Source: Propionispora vibrioides
GTDB taxonomy: Bacteria > Bacillota > Negativicutes > Propionisporales > Propionisporaceae
Direction of reading: 5' to 3'
Length of the DNA: 64,000 nucleotides
Assembly (NCBI RefSeq): GCF_900110485.1
Contig: NZ_FODY01000016.1
Span: forward strand, 32,295 to 96,294
Positions 35,079-44,224 of the stretch are shown here, one piece after another; within the stretch, counting starts at the first letter, position 1, and each line of letters begins with the position of its first letter. The notes beneath the pieces were generated by a model. That model was given only the letters and a program-made list of their open reading frames with translations, was not told the origin of the DNA and did not search any database. The position numbers were made by a program, and so were the translations under genes.

Positions 35079-36431
35079 TTATTTAATCCCCAGCCAGTAG
35101 CCGGCAAATACCGAACTGGACAGCCAATAGCCAAGCGGGACATTGACCAGAACACCCAGGGTAAAGGCAGCCAGCGGCTTCCAGCCTACCGCGGTCAGTT
35201 CACGGAACCGGGTGGTAAACCCGATGCAAAGGAAAGTCCAGGTAAAAGCCCAGCCCCGCAGGATCTTCAAAATTCCGATAACCTCTTTAGAGTAAACGGT
35301 GCCGCCTTGGGTTCCCAGCACGGTAATAACAAAAGTGGTAAACAGAGATGCCACAAAAAAGCCGATAATGAATTTGGGGAAACGCCGCCAAATTTCTTTT
35401 TTGTCAATCGACTCCACCGCACCCTTGCTTTTCTCCCATACTGTTACCGACAGGATGGCCACCAGGAAAGCCCAAACGCCGACAAACATATCGCGCCCTA
35501 CCACTTTCATCAAAGTGAAGGTAGTCACGGCCCGTTCATCGCCAATAGCCTGCGCGGCGGCGAACCCGGCTGCATCGGCAAACTCGGAGGTACCGATCCA
35601 GGCGCCGGCGACACCCGGTGCCAGCCCTAACACCTTAGCCCAGGCCGGCAGCAGGAAGATCATCGCTACAGCCCAAACAATAACCAGGGAAATAGCCACC
35701 GAAACATGCTGCTTTTCCGCCCGGCAAGCCCCGCCAATAGCAATGGCTGCCGATACGCCGCAAATGGAGCCGCCGGCTCCCAGGCAGGCGCTAAACCGCG
35801 GGTCCAGCCCAAACAGCCGCGTAGCTGCAAAATAAATAATGCCGAAGGTAACAAAGGAAACAATCAGTGCCTGCAATATGGCCGCCGGACCGGCCGCTAA
35901 AATAATAGTAAATGGCAGGGTGGCACCCATGAGAATAATCCCCGTTTTGACATAATACTCAGTTCGCAGCGCCGGCTGAAACCATTCCGGCAGCCTCACC
36001 GTGTTGCCAAACAGCAGACCGATTAAGAGTGCCAGAATCGGCGTTTCGAGCTGCCAGTCCTTAATCGCCTGATTTGACCCCAAAACGGTTACCACAATAG
36101 AAACCAGAAATAAAACCGAAAAACCAACAGCAAACCGTTTTCCGTTATAGCCCATCACCTGGGCACCGCCACTGAAGACCAAGACAGCAAACACATAAAG
36201 ATAGATAAGACCTGTTACCTGCTTCGTCAGCTCGGCCGTCAGTTTTTCCGCCCCTGACCAGCCCGGAATAGCAACCGCCATGGTCTTGAACAGACCGATG
36301 CCGCCGCCGAGAAAACCGGCTGTTGCCAGCAAAATGATGCCCAGAGCGATAATGATCGCCCAGGAATCCTCCTTCTTGAACCAGTTACTCAAGGCCGGTG
36401 AATGTTGTTCCTTTACCGCAATCTCACTCAT
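35079..36431 (-). CDS. YeiH/UPF0324-family putative anion (sulfate/sulfonate) exporter
   Basis: 450 aa membrane protein with about 11 hydrophobic segments; Gly-rich family blocks such as LGAGGSICGVSAAIAIGGA are present. UPF0324/YeiH proteins are annotated as sulfate exporters, and TauZ-type relatives are linked to sulfonate metabolism; transport direction is not proven. First gene of a unit controlled by leader RNA copy 13. Confidence 0.85.
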   Translation of the reverse strand: MSEIAVKEQHSPALSNWFKKEDSWAIIIALGIILLATAGFLGGGIGLFKTMAVAIPGWSGAEKLTAELTKQVTGLIYLYVFAVLVFSGGAQVMGYNGKRFAVGFSVLFLVSIVVTVLGSNQAIKDWQLETPILALLIGLLFGNTVRLPEWFQPALRTEYYVKTGIILMGATLPFTIILAAGPAAILQALIVSFVTFGIIYFAATRLFGLDPRFSACLGAGGSICGVSAAIAIGGACRAEKQHVSVAISLVIVWAVAMIFLLPAWAKVLGLAPGVAGAWIGTSEFADAAGFAAAQAIGDERAVTTFTLMKVVGRDMFVGVWAFLVAILSVTVWEKSKGAVESIDKKEIWRRFPKFIIGFFVASLFTTFVITVLGTQGGTVYSKEVIGILKILRGWAFTWTFLCIGFTTRFRELTAVGWKPLAAFTLGVLVNVPLGYWLSSSVFAGYWLGIK

Positions 36432-36484
36432 GTCATCCCTCCTAACGTTTATCCGGGAGACTTATCCGTCACCCGTTATCCAAG

Positions 36485-36549
36485 AAAAAAAGGCTAAAGA
36501 CTTTCCTCACGGAAAATCCTTAGCCTTCAGTTGCGCTGATCAGCCTGAC
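36485..36549 (-). promoter_or_regulatory. Leader RNA copy 13, upstream of yeiH-like gene
   Basis: Minus strand: GGCU-GA, P2 UCAG/CUGA (loop CGCAA), A, GGCUAAGGA, terminator closed by CTTTAGCC and TTTTTTT. Confidence 0.82.
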
Positions 36550-36573
36550 TGTATTCTCTTGGATGATAAAGTT

Positions 36574-36603
36574 ATACTACCATATCATAAAATTCGGTGT
36601 CAA
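36574..36603 (-). promoter_or_regulatory. Sigma-A promoter for yeiH-like operon
   Basis: TTGACA (36598-36603), 18 bp, TAGTAT (36574-36579), just upstream of leader copy 13. Confidence 0.7.
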
Positions 36604-36617
36604 GATCTTCGGTTGTA

Positions 36618-37001
36618 CTATTTACCGACACAGGATAAAATAAATCCGCCCAACAGCCCGCCGGCCGCCACACTGACGACGGTCGGAATGGCCTTGGCTA
36701 CACTGCCGCCGCTATAGATGCTGTTGGCAAACACGCCTGCCCCAATAGCCCAGGCCATATCCACCCAGGGCGCATCCTTGCCCTGCACAATTAAATTCAC
36801 ACCGGTAGCGCCGTTTAACACGCCGGGAATACCGATACTGGCGCCGTGGTTTAAGCACCACATAGTACCGATGAGAAACCCGGCGGCAATCATCGAACCG
36901 GCCATATCGTACTTGCTAAAAAACTTGCCCCACACTGTACTGACAGCAAAAACCACTAAAAATGCACCGGTAAATGTGGTAATCATACCCGCCATTGACA
37001 T
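36618..37001 (-). CDS. Small membrane protein, partner 2 of a pair
   Basis: 127 aa with about four hydrophobic segments, Gly/Ala rich. Start ATG at 37001 follows GGGGGAG; the longer open frame upstream lies antiphase inside the previous gene and is not coding. It is homologous to its neighbour at 37030 (shared VWGK-x(4)YD/G, NHGA/NHWA, GAGV-ANSIY-like patterns). It may belong to the small membrane protein family annotated in Listeria as a putative glycerol transporter subunit (Lin0368-like); I hold that loosely. Confidence 0.65.
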   Translation of the reverse strand: MSMAGMITTFTGAFLVVFAVSTVWGKFFSKYDMAGSMIAAGFLIGTMWCLNHGASIGIPGVLNGATGVNLIVQGKDAPWVDMAWAIGAGVFANSIYSGGSVAKAIPTVVSVAAGGLLGGFILSCVGK

Positions 37002-37029
37002 GCTCTCTCCCCCTTTCAACCTATTGGCT

Positions 37030-37410
37030 TTACAGATTGACCTCTTGCTTTTCCGTCTGCACCGCCGGTTTATTAACCGCATCCATGACAATGCCGGCAA
37101 CGATCCCCCCGGTGATGCCGCCCAGAATGCAAAGCACCAGCGTCGGAACAGCGGCTGCAAACGGCGCGCCGTTGAATACGCCCATAGCCGTGCCGGCAAT
37201 GGCAATGCCTAACCCTTGGTCAATCACCGCTGCTCCTTCCTTGTTGTGAATAACACCTGCCCAGTGGTTAATGCTCCAGGCCAGCGATATAATGGCAAAC
37301 CCTGCCAGCCAGCCGCCAAACACACCGTACGTACCGGCAATTTTCCCCCAGACGTTAAATACCAGGATTCCCGCCATACAGGCTCCCAGTAACGATCCAA
37401 GCTGTCTCAT
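37030..37410 (-). CDS. Small membrane protein, partner 1 of a pair
   Basis: 126 aa, about four hydrophobic segments (MRQLGSLLGACMAGILVFNVWGK start). Paralogous to the next gene; together they probably form a hetero-oligomeric membrane complex. A near-perfect sigma-54 promoter (37459-37474) lies about 50 bp upstream and the sigma-54 activator gene is adjacent, so the pair is almost certainly its target. Confidence 0.68.
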   Translation of the reverse strand: MRQLGSLLGACMAGILVFNVWGKIAGTYGVFGGWLAGFAIISLAWSINHWAGVIHNKEGAAVIDQGLGIAIAGTAMGVFNGAPFAAAVPTLVLCILGGITGGIVAGIVMDAVNKPAVQTEKQEVNL

Positions 37411-37458
37411 GATCTCACCTCCTTCCCGTTGCAGCTATTTGTTTCTGCCTATATTAAA

Positions 37459-37474
37459 TGCATATTTCGTGCCA
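37459..37474 (-). promoter_or_regulatory. Sigma-54 (-24/-12) promoter
   Basis: TGGCACGAAATATGCA on the minus strand matches the consensus TGGCACG-N4-TTGCA at all but one core position. It drives the paired membrane proteins. Confidence 0.85.
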
Positions 37475-37609
37475 ACTGCCGCGACCCGAAAAAACCGGCT
37501 ATAAAACCTGTTTTTCCTGAAGAACCTTCCGTTTAGTTACCATAAGAACTATCTTTCCCGGTATTTTTTCCCGGATGGCGGGGAATTTTTTCCGCTATTC
37601 CTAGGCAAA

Positions 37610-37644
37610 TAAAAAACACCTGCAGCCAAGCCAGCTACAGGCGT
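37610..37644 (-). terminator. Terminator of sigma-54 activator gene
   Basis: ACGCCTGTAGC/GCTGCAGGTGT hairpin followed by TTTTTTATTTG on the minus strand; its start overlaps the stop region of the gene. Confidence 0.75.
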
Positions 37645-37647
37645 TCC

Positions 37648-39411
37648 TTATAATAGCGTCCAGCGGTTAATCCAGTCCAACAGCCCATATTTGCGAGCTT
37701 TGGCGGCTACTGTTTTGTGAGTAATTCCCAGCGCCTTAGCGGCAGCGGAATAACTGCCGTAACGTTCCAGGGCCGCTCGGATGATGTCCTTTTCATACTT
37801 TTCCAGCGGAAAAATTTCTTCTTTGGTGATCGAACCGTAAAAGTGGGTCTCCTCCAGTTCGCAGCGCTTCTCCTGATGAAAGCACTGCGGTAAATCGCAG
37901 ATATCAATATAGGCCTCATCGGTCAGTACGACAACCCGCTCAATGATATTCTTGAGTTCACGGACATTGCCCGGCCAGCCATACCGGACCAGCGCATCCA
38001 TGGCTGTCTGGCTGATGCCCTTGACATCCCGTCCGAGTTGCCGGTTAAACCACTTCAGGAAATAATTAACCAGCAGGGGAATGTCGGTTTTACGTTCGCC
38101 TAACGGTGGCAGGTGGATGGGAATAACATTCAGCCGGTAATATAAATCCTCCCGGAAAGTCCCCTCCCGGACCATCTGTTCCAGATCCCGGTTAGTGGCT
38201 GCCACAATCCGCACATCGACTTGCAATGTCGTTTCACCGCCGACCCGTTCAAACGTACTGTTTTGCAATACCCTAAGCAGCTTGGTCTGCATTTCCAGGC
38301 CCATTTCGCCGATCTCATCCAGGAACAGCGTTCCCTTGTGGGCAAGCTCAAATTTTCCTAATTTTCGCTTAATTGCACCGGTGAAAGCGCCCTTCTCATG
38401 GCCAAACAGTTCACTTTCCAGCAATGACTCCGGAATGGCCGCACAGTTAACCTTGACCAGCGGCTGCAGCGAGCGCGGGCCGGCCTGATGAATGCCTTCG
38501 GCGACCAGTTCCTTGCCGGTACCGCTTTTCCCGGTTATTAGTACGGTGGACTGGACCTGCGCCGCCTTGCCGGCTAGCGCCAGCGCCTCCAGAACGGTAT
38601 GATCCATGCCGATAAACGACTGAAAGGCGGCTCCCGGCTTTAACGCCCGGACAATTTTCTGCTCTGGTGTCTCACTGACATACCGTTCCGGATACCAGCG
38701 ATTTTCCCGCTCTCGCTTCGACTGCTCCTCCAGCTTCTTTGACTTTTCCGTCACCAGCCGGACCGTTTCACTCAGGTCCTGAATAGTATCGCTGTGCTTT
38801 AAAACAGATATGATTCCGTTTACCCGGCCATTCGCCAGAATGGGCTGCAGCGTCGCCGTAATCTGCACCGCTGTATTTCGATCGGCGATCAGGGTATGGA
38901 CAGTTTTGCCCGAAGTGAACACCTGCTTTACTATATCGCCCAGACAGGTATGCTCCAGAGTGGACCCGACCGTCAATGACCGGTCAATCATGGCGCTGTA
39001 TGCTTCATTAACGTGAGTGACAGTCGCCGCGGCATCCAATACACAAACCCCATCGCCCAAAAGCTCCAACAGCAAAGGCAGCTTTCCGTCAACCGGCGCT
39101 TTTTTGTTCCGGAAGGAACCTATCTCCACATCCCATACCAGATTTTTGAAGTCCCGCTCCACAAAAGCTGCCAGTTCCGCCTCCGCCGCCGGCGACACTT
39201 CATCCCTTGACGATATCCACAGCTCGGGATTGCGCCGGTTGCACAGCCGGAGTATGCTGACCACCTCCGTTACCGGTACAGCATCATTTTTGCCATTGTC
39301 AAAGAAAAGTCTTGTCTGCCACCGCCCTTCCAGTTCCCGCGCCTTCAGCATTAGCATCAGCACAAACTCCAGGTTTAACCGTACCTCCGCTGCTACAATC
39401 GCCCTCTTCAT
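37648..39411 (-). CDS. Sigma-54-dependent transcriptional activator (HPr-like, PAS, AAA+, Fis HTH)
   Basis: 587 aa. N-terminal 85 residues resemble an HPr-like domain (LNLEFVLMLMLKARELEG...; PAAEAELAAFVERDF) lacking an obvious phospho-His. A PAS domain spans about 105-215 and a short coiled linker about 220-250. The AAA+ core (265-495) has Walker A GKSGTGKE, the sigma-54 contact GAFTGA and Walker B GTLFLDEIGEM. A Fis-type HTH (SAAAKALGITHKTVAAKARKYG) is at 560-582. It would sense a small molecule through PAS and activate the adjacent sigma-54 promoter. Confidence 0.9.
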   Translation of the reverse strand: MKRAIVAAEVRLNLEFVLMLMLKARELEGRWQTRLFFDNGKNDAVPVTEVVSILRLCNRRNPELWISSRDEVSPAAEAELAAFVERDFKNLVWDVEIGSFRNKKAPVDGKLPLLLELLGDGVCVLDAAATVTHVNEAYSAMIDRSLTVGSTLEHTCLGDIVKQVFTSGKTVHTLIADRNTAVQITATLQPILANGRVNGIISVLKHSDTIQDLSETVRLVTEKSKKLEEQSKRERENRWYPERYVSETPEQKIVRALKPGAAFQSFIGMDHTVLEALALAGKAAQVQSTVLITGKSGTGKELVAEGIHQAGPRSLQPLVKVNCAAIPESLLESELFGHEKGAFTGAIKRKLGKFELAHKGTLFLDEIGEMGLEMQTKLLRVLQNSTFERVGGETTLQVDVRIVAATNRDLEQMVREGTFREDLYYRLNVIPIHLPPLGERKTDIPLLVNYFLKWFNRQLGRDVKGISQTAMDALVRYGWPGNVRELKNIIERVVVLTDEAYIDICDLPQCFHQEKRCELEETHFYGSITKEEIFPLEKYEKDIIRAALERYGSYSAAAKALGITHKTVAAKARKYGLLDWINRWTLL

Positions 39412-39447
39412 CCGCTTCCTCCCTCATTAAGAAGCCACTGCTGTATT

Positions 39448-39463
39448 CATGACACGTGTCATG
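39448..39463. promoter_or_regulatory. Perfect palindrome, candidate operator
   Basis: CATGACACGTGTCATG, a 16 bp perfect palindrome 37 bp upstream of the sigma-54 activator start. A further hairpin (CCGGCATAAATT / AATTTATGCCGG) is at 39598-39646. The remaining 39412-39859 gap holds nothing else recognised. Confidence 0.45.
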
Positions 39464-39859
39464 CCGGATTGCCTGCCACCTGACCACAGCAGAAGCTCCT
39501 CGCAAGAGGTCTCTGCCTATCCTTTTCTTACCTGACAGACGAAAAAATTTTGCGCCTGCCGTCACAGCCCTTACAGCAGAAGTTTCCTAGAAAAATACCG
39601 GCATAAATTCCGCCCTCTTCCTCCGAGTGCAAAAATTTATGCCGGCTCTCTGCTTGACGACATGTATACTATTAAACAAAAAGTACCAATACTCATTTTT
39701 ATTATAAAGGATTGCTGAACAAATGAAAAGGACCTGCCGGTATTTCAACCCCTCTATTTTTCGGCAGTTCCTATTTAAGAAGGATTTTCCAAAAAAAGTG
39801 TCGAAATGGCATGCATATATCTGCATTTTTCGATACGGGTATCGGGGAGGAACTCATCT

Positions 39860-42800
39860 ATGCTTCGCCTGCATTCCTTTAAAACCAAGCTATTGTTATG
39901 GATCATGCCTCTGTTGACACTGGGTTTGCTCAGTCTTAGCGGCGGTGCTTACTGGTACATTGATCATGTCGTGCAGGAAGAGCTGACCGCCAGCATGCTG
40001 TCGGTCACCGCTAAGGCTGCCGAAAGCGTTAATACCTGGTGCAAGACCCTGCTGCTCGAACCGGAAACTATCGCATCCACACCGGCGGCAAAAACCATTA
40101 ATCAAAGTTTTCAGCAGATTGATGAAGAAAATGCCAACCGTCACAGCTTCCTGCACCAAAAATACCCCGACATATTTCTGGATATCTATGCGGCCAACCG
40201 GGAAGGCGTGTATCATACGATCCAGCAGTCCGGCGACCGACTTTCCATCTTTGAAGGCAGCATTCAAAACCGCGATTACTTTCGTTCCATTATGGCCGGG
40301 GGCCCTTCTCAGATCACGTCGCCACTGTTATCGCGTACGACAGGGCTTCCCACCATCTTCGTGGTAGCTCCCATCACCGATGACAAACAGCAGCCGCAGG
40401 GCCTCATCGGTACCGGCATCTCACTGGAATACGTGCAGCACATCGCTGAGAATCTTAAAATCGGCAAGACCGGTTATGGACTTGTCATCGCGCAGGACGG
40501 CTCTTTCATCTACCACCCGGATCAATCGCTCATTATGAAGAAAAAAATCACCGACATAGCCGATCCCGAGGTGGTAGAACTGGGCAAACAGATGTTGTCG
40601 GGCCATTCCGGCATTTTCCATTACACCTCTCAGGGTGAAAAGAAAGTAGCCTTTTACCAGCCCGTTCCCTTAACCGGCTGGTCTGTGGCGGCTACGCTGC
40701 CGGAAGCGGAACTGCTGGCTCCTATCCGGCAGATGCTCCAGTGGCTGACTGGCATTACGGCACTTATCCTCCTGCTCATCGGCGGTGTCATCTGGCTGGC
40801 AGCCAACCGCTTGTCCCGGCCATTGCAGGAGATGGAGGCCCATACCGGCGAGATTGCCGCCGGCAACCTTACACTTGAACCGCTGACAGTTAAGTCAAAG
40901 GATGAGATTGGCAGCCTGGCCCGCAAGTTCAACAGCATGGCCGAAAAGCTGCGCACCATGCTGCATGAACTGGAAATTAAGAATACCTCCCTGGAACAGG
41001 AAATCACCGCCCGCCGGCAAGCTGAAACAGCATTGCAGCAGGCTCATGACAGCCTGGAAATAAAGGTGGAAGAAAAGACGCAGGAACTACTGGCGGCCAA
41101 TCAGGAGCTGACGGCTATGAATGAAGAAATTCAAACAGCCAACAGTACCTTGGCTACCATGAACCAGCAGTTAGAAGAGGAAATTCAGGTGCGTTGCCAG
41201 GTGGAAAACGATCTCGTACTGCGCGAACGGCAATACCGGGCCAGCGTCAGTTTGTTGACCCGGCCGATTGAAGAAGTCGATCACTGTCTGAAAGCCATTC
41301 TGCAAAACGCGCTGCAATTAATTAAAGCACCCGGCGGTTATATTGGCCTGTACGATCCGGAAGGAACCGAATTTATCATCCATCATGCCGTCGGCATTCA
41401 CGAATCGCTCCTCGGGGAAAAAATGTCGGCCCACACGGGGATGAAAAAGGATGTATACCGGTCCGGCGAGCTCATCCACACGGAAAACTATCAATGCTAT
41501 CCGGGCCTCAATGGTGACGAACGTCTGAAACGGCTAAGCAGTGTCGTTATGCTGCCTTTAAAGCAGGACGGGCAGATCATCGGTATTCTGGCTGCCAGTT
41601 GGATCGACGAACGCCACCCGATTTCCCAGGAGGATATTGAAGTCATCCGGCAATTTGGCGATCTTGCCTCGGTAGCACTGGAGCGGGCCAGTGTCTATGC
41701 CGACAACCGCCATATGGCGTTTCATGATTCGCTGACCGGTCTGCCGAATCGCGCCAGTCTCAACCGCTACCTGGAGGGAGAAATGCAAAAAGCCCGCAGC
41801 GGCATTGCCTCCGGTGTTATTTTATTCATTGATATGGATGACCTGAAAATGGTCAACGACAACTTCGGCCATTCCAACGGCGATGCCATTATCACCGCCG
41901 CTGCCGGCCATATCCGTTCCGTCCTGGACCCCGGCGCCTTTGTCGCCCGTTTGGACGGCGATAAGTTCGTCGCTATCCTACCGGGTGAGGAAAACTGCCG
42001 CCAGGCGGCCCAGATCGCCCAGAAAATGCTGACGGCACTTAACCGGGAATATCCGGTGGCCGACCAGAGCCTGCATATGTCCGCCAGCATCGGCCTGGTC
42101 ATCTATCCGGTCGATGGCGATACAGCCGAAGACATTCTAAAGAAAGCCGACAGTGCCGTTTATGCCGCCAAAAAGGCCGGCCGCAGCAGTTGGCGATTTT
42201 ACGATCCCAGTCTGCAGCAGGAGACCTATGAAGCCATCCTGCTGACCAACAGCCTGCGGCGGGTGCTGGAACGTGGCGAATTATCGCTGCATTACCAGCC
42301 GCAGCTTTTGCCGGACGGCCAAACGATGGTCGGCTTTGAAGCCCTGCTGCGCTGGCACAGTCCGGAATACGGACAGGTCTCGCCGCTGCGCTTTATCCCG
42401 CTGGCCGAAAAAAACGGCCTGATCACCCCCATTGGCCAATGGGTCCTGGAGGAGACCTGCCGCTTTGTCAAACGCTTGTCTGCCCTGGGCTGGGACGACC
42501 TGCATGTGGCTGTCAATATTTCTCCCAAGCAGTTGTTAGCCGGTAATTTTGTTTCCCGTATCCGCGCTATTATCGAAGCAGCCCAAGTTAAACCGGAACA
42601 AATCGTCCTGGAGGTAACCGAAAGCGTGCTCATTGAATCGTTGGAGCAAAGCGTGGAAAAAATGCAGCAACTCCACGACTTTGGCGTAGCGCTGGCTCTT
42701 GATGACTTCGGCACAGGCTACTCTTCGCTGACCTATTTAAAGAGTCTGCCTGTCGATATCCTGAAAATTGATAAATCCTTTATCGACAAAAACTGTACCG

Positions 42801-43027
42801 ACCATGACCAGCGCCAGCTTGTCGCATCCATGATCGAACTGGGACACGCTCTCAACCTGACTATCGTCGCCGAAGGGGTCGAAACCGAACCACAACTGGA
42901 ATTACTGCAGCAATATGGCTGCGACTGCATCCAGGGCTATATTTTTAGCAAGCCTCTGCCGGAACCAGCGGCCCTTGCTTTCTTAGAGCAAAAGCGTAAA
43001 GCCTCTCCCGCCCCGGACAGGCCATAA
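39860..43027 (+). CDS. Membrane c-di-GMP phosphodiesterase: dCache-HAMP-GAF-GGDEF(degenerate)-EAL
   Basis: 1055 aa from the ATG at 39860 (GGGGAGG 9 bp upstream). Order: TM1 (about 10-35), extracellular dCache sensor (40-300), TM2 (about 305-325), HAMP (330-385), coiled coil (390-470), GAF (480-620), GGDEF (630-790), EAL (800-1045). The GGDEF signature reads DGDKF, so cyclase activity is doubtful and the domain may bind GTP as a regulator. EAL motifs EALLRW, DDFGTGYSS and the Lys in LKIDKSF are intact, so phosphodiesterase activity is likely. Confidence 0.9.
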   Translation: MLRLHSFKTKLLLWIMPLLTLGLLSLSGGAYWYIDHVVQEELTASMLSVTAKAAESVNTWCKTLLLEPETIASTPAAKTINQSFQQIDEENANRHSFLHQKYPDIFLDIYAANREGVYHTIQQSGDRLSIFEGSIQNRDYFRSIMAGGPSQITSPLLSRTTGLPTIFVVAPITDDKQQPQGLIGTGISLEYVQHIAENLKIGKTGYGLVIAQDGSFIYHPDQSLIMKKKITDIADPEVVELGKQMLSGHSGIFHYTSQGEKKVAFYQPVPLTGWSVAATLPEAELLAPIRQMLQWLTGITALILLLIGGVIWLAANRLSRPLQEMEAHTGEIAAGNLTLEPLTVKSKDEIGSLARKFNSMAEKLRTMLHELEIKNTSLEQEITARRQAETALQQAHDSLEIKVEEKTQELLAANQELTAMNEEIQTANSTLATMNQQLEEEIQVRCQVENDLVLRERQYRASVSLLTRPIEEVDHCLKAILQNALQLIKAPGGYIGLYDPEGTEFIIHHAVGIHESLLGEKMSAHTGMKKDVYRSGELIHTENYQCYPGLNGDERLKRLSSVVMLPLKQDGQIIGILAASWIDERHPISQEDIEVIRQFGDLASVALERASVYADNRHMAFHDSLTGLPNRASLNRYLEGEMQKARSGIASGVILFIDMDDLKMVNDNFGHSNGDAIITAAAGHIRSVLDPGAFVARLDGDKFVAILPGEENCRQAAQIAQKMLTALNREYPVADQSLHMSASIGLVIYPVDGDTAEDILKKADSAVYAAKKAGRSSWRFYDPSLQQETYEAILLTNSLRRVLERGELSLHYQPQLLPDGQTMVGFEALLRWHSPEYGQVSPLRFIPLAEKNGLITPIGQWVLEETCRFVKRLSALGWDDLHVAVNISPKQLLAGNFVSRIRAIIEAAQVKPEQIVLEVTESVLIESLEQSVEKMQQLHDFGVALALDDFGTGYSSLTYLKSLPVDILKIDKSFIDKNCTDHDQRQLVASMIELGHALNLTIVAEGVETEPQLELLQQYGCDCIQGYIFSKPLPEPAALAFLEQKRKASPAPDRP

Positions 43028-43037
43028 TCATAGTAGA

Positions 43038-43090
43038 AACAGGCCGGAAGAATGTTGTTTCGTACCAACTTCTTCCGGCCTGTTGTTTTA
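43038..43090. terminator. Bidirectional terminator
   Basis: AACAGGCCGGAAGAA/TTCTTCCGGCCTGTT hairpin between the EAL gene and the convergent TusA-like gene. Confidence 0.85.
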
Positions 43091-43108
43091 TTTATTGCCA
43101 CTCGGTAA

Positions 43109-43360
43109 TCAACCTTTTTCCAAGCCGTTCTTCTCCACTAAAACGGTGAACGTACCATCCCCGTTGTTTTCCACCTGGCATACCTTGTGGCCTTCTTTCT
43201 TAAGACTGCGGGGAATATTGGCAATGGGCTCGCCCTCCTGCATCTTAACTGCCAAGTACTGTCGGTCATCAATTTCTTCTAACGCCACCTTTACTTTCAC
43301 AAAGGTAATCGGACAGACCACATCGGTAATATCAACAAAGGCATCTGCGGCTTGCGCCAT
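43109..43360 (-). CDS. TusA/SirA-like sulfur carrier
   Basis: 83 aa. The persulfide Cys lies in VCPITFVKVKVALEEI, the CPxP-like TusA signature (Pro-Ile-Thr variant). It carries sulfur as a persulfide between proteins. Its start overlaps the stop of the sulfite reductase gene by one base, last in the HcyS operon, so it probably channels sulfide or persulfide from that enzyme. Confidence 0.85.
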   Translation of the reverse strand: MAQAADAFVDITDVVCPITFVKVKVALEEIDDRQYLAVKMQEGEPIANIPRSLKKEGHKVCQVENNGDGTFTVLVEKNGLEKG

Positions 43361-44223
43361 TATAATACCTCCTCCAGCTTTGCCTGGAAGAGGTCCCAGC
43401 CTACCCGGTCCAGTGTATTGCGGAAACGTTCGCCTTGTTTGGCCTGTTCTTTAAAAAAGGCTAAAGCGGTTTCAATCACTGCGTGCAGCTTTTCTTCCTC
43501 AAATAAAATCGGAATAGTCTGTTTGCCAATGGCAATACGGTTGCCGAATAAACCGCCAAAGGAGACAATAAAACCGCGGCGGCCTGTCCAGGCATCTACC
43601 GGGCAGGATTTGACACATTTGCCGCAATAAGTACATTGCTCCTGCTTAAACTTCAAATGCCGCGCCGTTTTATCCACTGCAATAGCCTCAGTCGGGCAGA
43701 CGGCTTCACATAACCCGCAAAAAGTGCAAGCATCCTGCTGCCAGGCCGGCTGCAGCCCTCCTTTTACGCCCAGATCATTTTCTTCCGCTTTTAGACAGTT
43801 GTTGCGGCAGCCCGTAATGCCCAGTTTAAATTTATGGGGCAGTTCCCGTGCATAATACCGCTCGTCAAACTCCTTGGCCAAGGCTGACGTGTCGATCATG
43901 CCGCTGGGGCAAATGGCCGCCCCCTGGCAGGCGGTGATGGTCCGGACCCTGGGGCCGCATGCCCCCGGCTGCAAACCGGCTTCGGCCAGTTCACGCTTGA
44001 CTGTATCAATATCCTCCAGCTTAATGTAAGGAATCTCGATACTTTGCCGGGAAGTCATATGAATATAGCCCTGTCCATACCGGCCAGCCAGCTCATACAC
44101 CTTTTTCAGTTGCTCTGCCTTAATTTGTCCTCCCACCACTCTTAGCCGCAACGAAAATCGATCCCTTTGGATCTGCTTCATAAACCCGCCCTTTTTCAGT
44201 TCCTTATAATCGACCTGTGCCAT
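43360..44223 (-). CDS. Small siroheme sulfite/nitrite reductase with 2x4Fe-4S ferredoxin domain
   Basis: 287 aa. Residues 20-85 form the ferredoxin-like half domain. Cys99-x5-Cys105 and Cys139-x3-Cys143 (ACQGAAIC, TGCRNNC) are siroheme/4Fe-4S ligands. Two CxxCxxCxxxCP motifs follow (about 167-180 and 196-208). It resembles AsrC and the small assimilatory sulfite reductases of anaerobes, reducing sulfite to sulfide. In Wolinella succinogenes a Sir gene sits with the HcyS/HcyD/HcyF homocysteine genes, as here. Confidence 0.87.
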   Translation of the reverse strand: MAQVDYKELKKGGFMKQIQRDRFSLRLRVVGGQIKAEQLKKVYELAGRYGQGYIHMTSRQSIEIPYIKLEDIDTVKRELAEAGLQPGACGPRVRTITACQGAAICPSGMIDTSALAKEFDERYYARELPHKFKLGITGCRNNCLKAEENDLGVKGGLQPAWQQDACTFCGLCEAVCPTEAIAVDKTARHLKFKQEQCTYCGKCVKSCPVDAWTGRRGFIVSFGGLFGNRIAIGKQTIPILFEEEKLHAVIETALAFFKEQAKQGERFRNTLDRVGWDLFQAKLEEVL

Positions 44224-44224
44224 A

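Noticed and set aside
36618..37205. Longer form of the small membrane protein (195 aa)
   Set aside because: The first 68 codons are antiphase translation of the upstream paralog; a good ribosome site precedes the ATG at 37001.
39720..39859. c-di-GMP riboswitch upstream of the dCache-GGDEF-EAL gene
   Set aside because: The GEMM conserved sequence and three-helix core could not be found in the interval.
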